Source of the DNA: Mrakia gelida
Taxonomy: Eukaryota; Basidiomycota; Tremellomycetes; Cystofilobasidiales; Mrakiaceae
Direction of reading: 5' to 3'
Assembly (NCBI GenBank): GCA_024345305.1
Contig: BRON01000017.1
Location: forward strand, 62,001 to 126,000
DNA length: 64,000 bases
The notes beneath the pieces were generated by a model, which searched no databases, had not been told where the DNA came from, and saw nothing but the letters and a program-made list of their open reading frames with translations. This document shows positions 55,678 through 64,000 of the stretch, one piece after another (the first letter of the stretch is position 1; the number at the start of each line of letters is the position of its first letter). A program made the translations under genes and the position numbers.

Positions 55678-57390
55678 TCAAACAACGTGTACAGCTCCCA
55701 AGAACGTAGCAACCGAGTGAGCGAGGATGTTGTGAACCGGCCAAGTCGGATGAAGCGCGTCCTGCCAGACGTAGGAGGAGATGGGGAGGAAGGGCTCGAT
55801 TTGAGAGTTGTTTCCGTCTTGCTTCACTCCGTATTGAATGGGGTACTCGGCGTTGAAACCAGTGACGTTGGTGTATCCGAGGGACTCGCCGTTCTCGATG
55901 ATCGTCTGAGGGGGTAGGAGGGGAGGAGGGGAGGTTAGCGTCGCGACGAGAGAGCGAGAGCGAGAGAAACGCGTCTTTCCAAGCTACAGCTCGTGTGAAG
56001 AGCTGAGAAGGGCGAAGACCAGAGGAAGAATAGATCCTCCAACAGATGTCGACCAGAAGAGGAGAGTGACTCACGTTGAAAACCTTCCCTGAATCGAACA
56101 CTCCGACCCACGTCTCGTCAAGTTCGCCCTCGAACTGACGCGCCATCTCGTTCAGCTGAGAGTTCCAGACCTCCGTAGCGTAAGCGACCGAGTTTGAGAC
56201 TTCGGTACCTTGGTTGAGGTAGAGAGGGACCGAACCAAGGAGAGGAACGGTGATGAAGAGCCAGGCGCGACACGCGTCGAGATTGCTGACTCGAGTGAGG
56301 AGGGAGTGGAGGTTGTCTGCTCGAGATGCGAGAAAAGACGTGGAAGAGGATCAGCTCCAAGTTCAGGCTGTAGTGGAGTTTGAGACAGAACGGGGTCGAA
56401 AGGGAGCAGTGAAGCGGAGGAGCAAAGAGGACGCGACGGACGAACCGATCTCGGAAGTGTAGAACTCAGGGATGCTGATGTTCGTCCAAGCGTAGCTGAA
56501 TCCAATACTTTGAAAGACGAAAAGTATCGGGGTTCAGTTTTGGAGCTCCATCAGATCCGAGAACGGCTGTTGATCGAATCGCTCCCTCGCGTCGTCGAGA
56601 GGAACTCACTCGTTGATCCCAATCCAAACCGAACACAGCGTCTTCTCCGCGTCCCAAGAAGCCCCTTCAGCGACGTAGGTTTCAAACTCCTCGACTTGAT
56701 CTGCAGTGAGTGGGGAGAGAGGAAGCCCGATCAAGGTCAGCTCGCTCGTCCCGACCGTCCCGATTCTTCTCTGAGACGAGAACGAACCCTTGATCGACTT
56801 GACGCTGGGAGTGTAAGGAGTGAGAACATCGTTATCAACCACTGCGCCTGCGTATGCGACTAAAAGGAAAGGAAAGAGAAGAAGGAGGCGAGACGATCAG
56901 GCGACGCAAAGAAGCGACGAGGATCAATCGAGACGAGCTCACCGTTCCATCGATGGATAGGGCTCGAGACGTTGTAAATCTCAGTGAGGTATTGAATCCA
57001 GTTTGGTCCGTTGGCGGCCGTCTGCGAAAGAGAAAAGAGCTCGAGGTCAGATTTGGACGAGAAACAGGACGGAGAGGGCAAGCTGCCGAAGAGCTGGAGA
57101 CGTCAACTCACTCCTCCGCTTTCCTCAGTCGAGACGTTGAAAGACTCGTAGGTGTAGGAGTCTCCGAATGAGAATCTGCGAGACCCAGAGTCGAGAAAGT
57201 CAGAGACGAGCTAGCGTTCGGCGAGATGGAAGAGCGAAACTCACAACGTCTCGGTCTCCCTCCACTTCCAGATTCCAGTTGACGAGGAGTTGGTGGTCGC
57301 TTCAGCGTTGTTCCTTCGAAGAGCTGCTAGAGGAAGAGTTGAAGCTGCGGCCGGGAGAGCTAGAGTGAGAAGTGGGAGCAGAGCGAGCAT
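55678..57390 (-). CDS. Secreted GDSL esterase (carbohydrate esterase 16-like), tandem copy 2
   Basis: The same eight-exon layout as copy 1 encodes about 325 residues. The signal peptide is MLALLPLLTLALPAAAS. Block I is FSFGDSYTYESFNVS, block III is VWIGINESIGFSYAWTNISI, and the end is SSYVWQDALHPTWPVHNILA plus HSVATFLGAVHVV. Large segments are nearly identical to copy 1 (ARQFEGELDETWVGVFDSGK; IQYLTEIYNVSSPIHRWNG), so a tandem duplication is clear. Differences sit in the AYAGAVVDNDVLTPYTPS loop and in an extra four-residue segment (VSTEESGG) after block I. The copies may differ in substrate. Start codon at 57390 precedes a good signal peptide. Confidence 0.88.
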
Positions 57391-58424
57391 GGTGGCGGGT
57401 GAGATCGAGAGGGAGGGAGGGCGAGAAACGATTCTTGGGCGATCTCGCTGTCTGTGTTCGCTCGTCGGCAGAGGAAGGGAGAAAGAGCGAAGGTCGGCTG
57501 ATGGATCAGCGAAAGGTTTCTCCGTCTACTAATTCCGTGAATGACCTCAGAGACGAACAAAAGCGAGGAGGGAGGACAGAGGGAAGGCAGCGGAGAGGAG
57601 GAAGCGAGGTGAACGTCGAGCTCGCTGTTCCGCTCGAGAGCGTCTGACAGATGCGATCAGCCGACCGTAGCTTTGCGAGACTGGATCAGCTCTGATCAGA
57701 CTGAGCGAGGACATGAGAGTGAGTGCGAAAGAGGAAGGACTGGGACGATAGGGGGAGGGGATCGATGGTGGAAGGCGAAAGGGGAGGAGTGAGCTCGACT
57801 TGGTTTGAGAGGCCTCCTCGTCGTCAATGAAGACGAAGATCTGGAGTGGGAACATCAAGATGTGGAAGTCAAAGCTGTTGACCCTATAAATCAGATTTTG
57901 GGCTCCAAAATCTGGAAAGCAGGTCTTTGAGCGTCTTCGCGACCGAGCCTCCCCTCTCGAGACGAGCTCGAGTGACGTTTCGCTCGCACCGTCCACGACC
58001 CTTCTTCCTTCCCCCTTCCCTTCTTTCCCAGTAAAGCTCGTAGAACGACGATACTCCAGCAGGTGAGTTCAGTCTCCCCTTCACGTGTATCGGGTTCAGC
58101 TCGTTGAGGCGGCAGGACAGGGTGAGGGAAGGAAGAAGGGAGATGGAGCTGGTCAGAGCGAGCTAGGAGCTTCCTTCCTCCTGGCTCCTCTACCTCCCCG
58201 ACCTCTCCCCTCTATCTTTCAACACTCTACAGCAGCCCAGCTCTGAGCTGAGCTGAGCTGCTGCTGAAGAATGAAGGGAAGAAAGACAGCAAGCTCGAGC
58301 TTCTCGTACCCACGCGACCTCCTCTCGCTCCTTCCTTGCTCTGAGCTGACCTCCTCCCTCTTCCTCCCTTCGTTCTCCAGATCCCTCACCACCTCACCTC
58401 TCCCTTGGCCTCTGAGCTTTTTGG
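57391..58424. promoter_or_regulatory. Large divergent promoter, GDSL esterase / FHA protein
   Basis: At 1,034 bp this is the longest promoter region in the window. It holds CTATAAAT (57884-57891) next to a perfect inverted repeat, CACGTG at 58082-58087, and GAGCTGAGCTGAGCTGCTGCTG near 58240-58265. A C/T-rich tract ending in TTCTCCAG at 58373-58380, with GCTGACC before it, suggests a 5' untranslated-region intron in the FHA gene. Confidence 0.45.
57892..57914. repeat. Perfect 10-bp inverted repeat with 3-bp spacer
   Basis: CAGATTTTGG at 57892-57901 and CCAAAATCTG at 57905-57914 are exact reverse complements separated by GCT. The element directly abuts a TATA-like CTATAAAT. It could be a dimeric transcription-factor site or a hairpin. 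Confidence 0.75.
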
Positions 58425-61400
58425 ATGCCCTACACGTCTTCTGCTTCCCACGACCATCGAATCCTCGCCACCACGCCTGCCCCTCTCTCTCAAAAGATGC
58501 TGAACCAGGGCGGAGGAGGTCAACCCTCCCCTCATCAGCAACAACAACAGCAACAACAACATCAACAGCAGTACAACCCTGCTCAACAACAACATCAACA
58601 ACATCAACAGCAGCAGCAACAACAGCAACAACAACAGCAGCAGCAGCAGAGGGAACCCGAAGGGAACCATGGTCCTCCCTGGCCTGGACAGCTCCCTTCC
58701 CTGCATCTCTACCCTCTCAACGACTCGTTCGGGCCCAAGATGATCCACCTCCCAGCTGACGGGATGCATGTGAGTATCGCGTCGCTTCTTCTCGGCCAAA
58801 GACTGGAGAAAGAGGAGAGAGGACGAAGCGAGAGAGCTCACGATCACTTCACACCTCCTTCCCCTTTCTTCTTCAAACTCAGATCAAAATCGGACGACAG
58901 ACCAACGCCAAGACGCTACCAGGGGAGAGGAATGGATACTTCGACACCAAGGTCCTCTCTCGTACGCATGCTGAGGTCTGGCAGGAGGCTGGGAAGGTGA
59001 GTCAGGACGCTAAGAGCTGAGGAGCTAAGGAAGGCACGAAGTTGACCTCTCCTCTCCCTTCCGTCTCACGTCGAATCCTCTACTTCTCACAGATCTTCAT
59101 CAAGGACGTCAAGTCGTCGAACGGAACCTTCGTCAATGGAGAACGACTGTCCTCGGAAGGTCTCGAGAGTGAACCCTACGAGCTCAAATCGGACGATCAC
59201 GTCGTACGTTCACCTCCTTCGCTCTCCTTTCATCGTTCAGCTCAACGCTGAAGCTCTCCTTGCTTTCTCGACCTCAGGAATTCGGAATCGACATCGTTGG
59301 AGACGACAACAAGACCGTCGTTCATCACAAGGTCTCGTCGAAAGCCTTCTGCATTTTCAACCAGGGAGACGTCGAGCAGTCGCTTCGGTGAGTTCAGCTC
59401 GAGTCGCGTCTTCCTTCCTCTCCCTCCCTCCTTTTCTGACACTTTTCCTCTTTCCTCTCACCTTCCAGAGAACTCCAATCATACCAGCTTGCCGCTCAGA
59501 GGTATCGACGAGCTGGGAAGCCTGCTGGACCCAACGTCAACGACCTCACTCGACAGCTCACGGTCAGTCGCGACCTTGCTGCCTCCTCTCCTCCTTCGCT
59601 CACCAACTGACCTCGTCCTCTTTCTTCCTCTCTAGCTCGAGCTCCAGAAGAGCAGAGAAGCTGCCGCTGAGCTTCACAGTCTCCAGAACGCCATGAACGA
59701 GGTCCACGATACTCTCGGTGGAGGAAACGTGAGCTCGACCTCTCCTCCTTCGCTGTCGCGAAACGTCGGCTGATCTTCCCTCTTCCTTCGATGCAGGTCC
59801 CCGTCGTCACCTCTCTCATCCATCCCAACTACCCTCCACCTCCCTCCCACCATCCAGCACCCGAAGAAATGCACTCCCTCCGAGCCGAGATCTCCAACAC
59901 TCAAGCCATCCTGGGAGAGAACGTCTCTCGCGTCCAAACCCTCGAGAGTCGACTCAAGGACCAGGAAGCTCTGAGGATGGAGATGGAAGACCTCAGGATG
60001 AGACTCGGAGCTCTTCAGCATCAGCATGAGCGAGATGACGGAGACGAGGAGGACGACGGAGACGACACGAGGAGTGTTGGGACGGTGAGGATGGGTGGTG
60101 GGAGAGGAAGGAGAAGGTACGACGACGACGATGCGGAGGAGCATCTGGAGGACGCCGACGAGGAAGAGGATGGAGAGATCCGAGAGCACGAGAGGTCGAA
60201 TGGGTCGAACGGAGTTGCGGAGGGATCTAAGGAGCGAGGAGAGAGGTTGGGACGACCTTCAACGCCGGAGCCCACTGGACGAACCTCGGACGACGACGAC
60301 GATGAAGACGACCCTGTCAAGTACAGCCCTTCGAACAAGACCTCACCTCGAGCTGGATCGGAACCCGAGTCACCTCATCTTCACCATCACCAGCAGACGG
60401 AGGAGGAACATCAGCTCCAGCTTCAACTCCACGAGCAACTCCAGTCCCAGATCTCCGACACTCAGACCGTCCTCCTCCAAAACCAAGCTCTCACCTCGCG
60501 TCTCGACTCGCTTGGATCGGAACTCGGATCAGCCCTCGAGCTCTCTCGATCCCTCCAAGCTCAACACGCTGAAGCTCTCTCGACCGTCAGCGCTCTGACG
60601 GGACGAGTCCTTGAACTCGAAGGCAAGGTCGTCGAGACGGAGGGGAAGTGGGAGTTCTGGCGAGGGAAGATGGAGGAGGTTTGGAGGAAGGAGCGAGAGG
60701 TCTGGGAGAGTGAGAGGGAGAGAATGAGGAGTGTTGTGAAGGAGTGGGAGGAGGCGAAGAGGAGAGCTGAGGAGGAAGAGGAGGAGCGACGACTCAACGA
60801 GGATGGGGAGGACGACGAGTGGACGAACAACCAAGGATCCTCCTCCTCCTCGTCTCTCGGTCAGGACTTCAACACCCGAAACCGAACAGGCAAGAACCCC
60901 TCCAACCGAAACGGTTCCTCTTCGCCAACACCCAACTCCTCTCCCAACCCCAAATCCAACTACAGCTCCCTCCGCTCCCTTCTCAACCCTCTCTACTCCA
61001 CTCCCTCTCGTTCCTCCGGAGCTCATCCTCAACGAGGTTCCGTCCCTTCCTTCTTCATCCGCTCGTCGACGTCCTCACCCGACGGAAACAGCTTGCATCC
61101 TCTGAGGAAGAGCACCAGCTCGAGCACGATCAAGGGACCCGGTGGAGGTGGAGATAGGTCGTTGGCTGCGAGAGTCGGAAGGGAGAAGAGCTTTGATGGG
61201 ACGGAGGAGGAGGACGAGGGAGAGGACGAGGAAGACCAGGGGACGATCACTGGGTTAGGAGAGAACAAGATCGGTGGATCAGCTTCGAAGGTACCTTCGC
61301 CTCTTGGGAATGGAGCGAAGAAATCTCAGGAGCAGGCTGCTTTGAACGTCGTGAGTCTCCTCGTTTTCGTTCGTTCGTCCGTCGCGACGCGTCTCGACCT

Positions 61401-61564
61401 TTCGCTGACCTTCTTCACTTTGCCTCTCCCTTTCGATCGCTGCTTCTGTTCAGAACCAGATCCAAGGTCTCCTCGTCGTAGGATCCATCGGAGCCATCGC
61501 CGTTCTCCTCGCTATGAACTCCGAGAAGGTCGCTCAGCTCATCAAGGCCGCGTCGTCGAACTAG
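58425..61564 (+). CDS. FHA-domain, coiled-coil, tail-anchored protein (SLMAP/Far9-Far10-like)
   Basis: Eight exons encode about 845 residues. After a Gln-rich N-terminus comes an FHA domain split over four exons: [40 protein letters not shown] and [15 protein letters not shown], with the conserved GR, SRTHAE and NGTFVNG motifs for phosphothreonine binding. Heptad-like coiled coils follow ([60 protein letters not shown]), then long Ser/Asp/Glu-rich stretches. The last exon is a hydrophobic tail anchor ([20 protein letters not shown]). FHA plus coiled coil plus C-terminal anchor is the SLMAP/Far10 design. Such proteins tether the STRIPAK phosphatase-kinase complex to ER, nuclear envelope or mitochondria, controlling fusion and mating in fungi. 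Confidence 0.87.
58532..58650 (+). repeat. CAR (CAA/CAG) trinucleotide tract encoding poly-Gln
   Basis: An interrupted run of CAA, CAG and CAT codons encodes Gln-rich sequence with scattered His, including an uninterrupted stretch of more than 10 Gln near its end. It lies within exon 1 of the FHA protein gene, N-terminal to the FHA domain. Mixed CAA/CAG codons suggest a selected or old tract more than pure recent slippage. Confidence 0.85.
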
Positions 61565-62031
61565 CCTTCCCTCCCCCCCTTCCTCTCCCGATCGTATTAT
61601 GTTTGTAGCCACTTCTTACTCGTAATCACTTGCTAACTTAGCTCATAGCGTATCGCCTCTCTCTCGCTCTCGCTTGCTCTTGCTTTCTTTCCTTTTTCAC
61701 GACCATGCACTTTGACGACTCCTCTCTTCTTTCTTTCGCTTCTGCGATAACGGACTTCTCCCATTTTGCTGAAGAGGAGGGAGCATATGGAACTGGTCGT
61801 AATGTTAGATGTCTTAAAGAGAGGCGAGGTAGTCAATGTAGATCGCTCAGAGGAACTAACAGCGGGCATGGACGCGACCTCTTCGTCGCTCAACTCTCGA
61901 CTTGGAGTTCCTCGATACTCCTTGAGCCTTCTGACCGTCGAGTCCCCAAGTCTGCAGATCCAGACCACGAATGAAGTTCAGCTCGACGAAGCTTCAACGA
62001 GAAGGCGAAAGACGACGCATCGCGACGCGAC
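61565..62031. other. Convergent spacer
   Basis: This 467-bp spacer between the FHA gene (+) and the glycosyltransferase gene (-) has AT-richer patches after 61600 suited to 3' untranslated sequence. No gene was seen. Confidence 0.35.
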
Positions 62032-63507
62032 TCACATTCCCCCCCAACTCAACCCTCCTCCTCCACCATTCTTCTCAATATCCGACCCCATCCCACCCGC
62101 AGGACTCCCAGGGACCACCAACGGAGGTACCACCGTCCAACTCTTGAACTCAACCTTCAGGGTCCCGAGCTGATCGTTCCAAGTTCGAGCGATGATCTCG
62201 CGAGGGATGGTGTGGTCGAGAGGGGAGTCGAAGAGGGAGGGAGAGGTTGTGAGGAGGTGATGGAGGCGAAGAGCTCCTCGGCGGGAGAGTGAGTAGGCAT
62301 GAAGACCTGCTGGGTGGACGGAGGGTCGGAGGTGGGGATGGAAGACCGGTTTGACTGGGAGATAAAAGAGGGGATGGGAAAGAAGGTGAGGCTGGACGAA
62401 GCCACTGGCGGGAGAGGGCAAGATGGGACGTACAGCGTCGTTCGTCTGACCAGATGTACCCGAGGTAGCTGATGTTGAACATCGACGAATTGTGAGGACA
62501 TCAGCGAGGAAGAAAAGAACAGCAACCCTCGACAAACGAAACGCGACGCGTCGAGTCCAAAACTCACACCATATCCCAGCCCTCCTCTCGTGCCTCTAAA
62601 GCTCTCCAGATCTCCTTCCACCTCTCCACCATCCCAAACTCTACATCCAAGTCATCCTCCAAAACCAGAAAGCTCTCGTCCTCGTTTCGAATAGCGAGTT
62701 CGAGAACGGAGAGATGGGAAAGCAAACACGCCGTTTGACCTGCTGGTTGAAGTGACGTTCCGCCGCGGGCGTCTTTGTGTTTCGGAGGGTAGATGAGTCG
62801 CTGGAAGGATTTGGTGGTGTGAGAGGGTGGAGGGTGGTTCGGTGGATCAGGAGTGAGGGAAAGGAGAGCTTGTTGGCGCCTGTTGAGAAAACGAGAGCGA
62901 GGCGACGAGATCAGCTGGAGTCGACTCTTCGCTGTTCAGAAAATCGACAGATAGAAGAAGGAAGACTCGCCATGTCAACTTCCGTCCATCTTCCCATCGC
63001 TTCTCCTGTGGAAGCTCGAGAAGACCTCCAGCGAGCGTTGACGCGCGGATCTGATCCTCAAGGAGACGACCGAGGATCCAAGGAACGACCGCGTTCTCCT
63101 TCGAGATGGCCTGGACGAATGTGAGCTTGATGTCCAGAGCCTGAGCTGTCGACGACACGTGGGAGCGACGATCTGAAGAAGTCGAAGAGGGCGGGCAGAG
63201 GGGCGAAGAGCGTTTAGGGTGAGCAAAACGAGATCAGGTCGCCTCCAAGACTTCGAGCTGAGATGATGGAGAACTCACCAGCTCGATGGGGCAAGTTGAC
63301 CACATAGACGTGATCCCACATCGCGTCCTTCCTAGCATCTTCTTCGATAAGATCTCGCCGAAGGGTGCTCGCTTGTCGAGCGGCGTCGTCGTCAAAGTGG
63401 ATTGCGATCTCGAGCTCGCTGAGGGGACCGAGAGTATGGAGAGTGACGAAGCAGACCGCTAGGAGTAGAAGGACTCGAAGGAAGTAAGTGATATTCCTGG
63501 TGGGCAT
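62032..63507 (-). CDS. Family 25 glycosyltransferase (LPS-type) anchored in the secretory pathway
   Basis: Five exons encode about 350 residues from an ATG at 63507. A signal anchor (YFLRVLLLLAVCFVTLHTLG) is followed by VYVVNLPHRADRRSHV, the GT25 start motif that appears only after splicing. Next are LDIKLTFVQAISKENAV, then QPAGQTACLLSHLSVLELAI and RNEDESFLVLEDDLDVEFGM, which carries the EDD motif. After an intron come VYLGYIWSDERRF, a 78-bp intron, and HPAGLHAYSLSRRGALRLHH and IIARTWNDQLGTLKV. This order fits GT25 enzymes, known for lipooligosaccharide galactosylation in bacteria and collagen hydroxylysine galactosylation in animals. Fungal targets are mostly unstudied. The C-terminus is Gly/Pro-rich. 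Confidence 0.85.
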
Positions 63508-64000
63508 GTGGAGGTTGAGGGAAGGAAGGGAAGGGAGGGCCGAAACGAGCTGACGACTCGACGTTGGTTTCGATGCTGCTCCCGAACAGGTCGCTTCTGC
63601 TACGGCGAGTCCGTTACGAGAGGATGCTATACCTTTGACGAGGCTTCCGTTTTCAGAAGACGCTGCTCTCGTTGAGCTCAGCGGGTCCGAAGCGGCGAAA
63701 AACTATGGGTGTCTCGAGTTCATCGACTCGACGAGTCGGCGACGCGTCACGTCTCTTTTCTCGCACTTTCTCGCACGGCGTCCCTTGGCTCTTCTTTCTT
63801 TTGTCTTCACCCTCTTTCTCTCTTAGACGTACCCTTTCCATCATGCTGCCTACGTACCTGTACAATAGTCTCGTTCGATCTTCTCGGAAGAAGGCAGAGA
63901 GGGAAAACGAGGGAGTCAAGCAAGACGCGACTCGGAGCTTGACTTTTGATGAGAGAGCGGAGCACGTACCAGCCTAAGCTCTTCCAGCAATCAAAGTGAG
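63508..64000. other. Right-edge region; possible 3' part of another minus-strand gene
   Basis: Reading the minus strand inward from the edge, HFDCWKSLGW precedes a GTACGT donor (about 63969), and a later TACAG|GTAC could continue as YVGSMMER before another GTACGT. This hints at a gene entering from beyond 64000, but the evidence is thin. GACGCGTC lies at 63741. The stretch next to 63508 is the promoter of the glycosyltransferase gene. Confidence 0.25.

Larger units (their letters stand above)
8344..63748. repeat. Dispersed 8-bp palindrome GACGCGTC (33 exact copies counted by eye)
   Basis: Positions of the first base: 8344, 9797, 13820, 13956, 14812, 16766, 19698, 20712, 22041, 22213, 22908, 23429, 25591, 28204, 28930, 29052, 29262, 31406, 35298, 39138, 40810, 43399, 44209, 44568, 50753, 51716, 53311, 53807, 54602, 55475, 61386, 62545, 63741. 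About 19 are in predicted introns, about 11 in spacers or uncertain sequence and 3 in coding exons. Near-copies with one end base changed (GACGCGTG, GACGCGTT) also recur. The core ACGCGT is the MCB/MBF site in other fungi. Confidence 0.8.

Noticed and set aside
61633..62173. Plus-strand frames after the FHA gene
   Set aside because: They overlap the 3' spacer and the antisense of the glycosyltransferase tail. No start context, splice sites or domain were found.

Overview
The window looks like nuclear DNA of a basidiomycete yeast or fungus, most likely a red yeast of the Pucciniomycotina (Rhodotorula/Sporobolomyces type). The evidence is GC-rich sequence, densely packed genes on both strands, and many short introns (mostly about 60-110 bp) with GTGAGT/GTCAGT/GTACGT/GTTCGT donors, CTGAC-type branch sites and CAG acceptors. 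The placement is inferred from gene style and not from a database search. I saw no transposon, rRNA, tRNA or CRISPR array. Gene models were spliced by hand; for most genes the exon lengths sum to a multiple of three and the junctions restore conserved motifs.

Layout. 0-12 kb: a WW/RS/RGG-type RNA-metabolism protein (-), UNC50/GMH1 (+), two unrecognised low-complexity proteins (-). 12-23.3 kb: a run of secreted enzymes on the + strand (S1/P1 nuclease, extracellular intradiol dioxygenase-like protein, glycerophosphodiester phosphodiesterase) plus a frameshifted NmrA-like gene, an F-box-like gene (-) and a truncated duplicate of a gene found at 36 kb. 23.5-28.2 kb: mitoribosomal uL16m (-), APC11 (+), GTP cyclohydrolase II (+). 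28.4-35.5 kb: a TOK1-type two-pore K+ channel (-) and an eIF4E-family protein (+). 35.8-42.4 kb: an unrecognised gene (-), THO subunit HPR1/THOC1 (+), a decayed F-box paralog (-). 43-50.4 kb: a small ORF, GPN2 (-), holocytochrome-c synthase (+), an unrecognised gene (-), a derlin (+). 50.7-57.4 kb: a PC-esterase-like type II membrane protein and two tandem GDSL esterases (all -). 58.4-63.5 kb: an SLMAP/Far-like FHA protein (+) and a family 25 glycosyltransferase (-).

Most of this is ordinary eukaryotic housekeeping with no shared pathway. Possible functional links are weak: nuclease plus glycerophosphodiesterase could both release phosphate outside the cell, and two GDSL esterases plus the PC-esterase could act on cell-wall or plant polysaccharide esters.

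The observations I find most worth checking are: (1) an 8-bp palindrome GACGCGTC present at least 33 times, mostly in introns and spacers and often fused to the branch-site CTGAC; (2) two two-copy gene families in which one copy is intact and the other is broken, with the copies 18-24 kb apart; (3) a 9-nt first coding exon conserved between the F-box paralogs; (4) active-site substitutions in APC11, the eIF4E-like protein, the PC-esterase and the GDSL pair; (5) a perfect 10-bp inverted repeat in the largest divergent promoter. I did not find evidence for a wholly new biological system.
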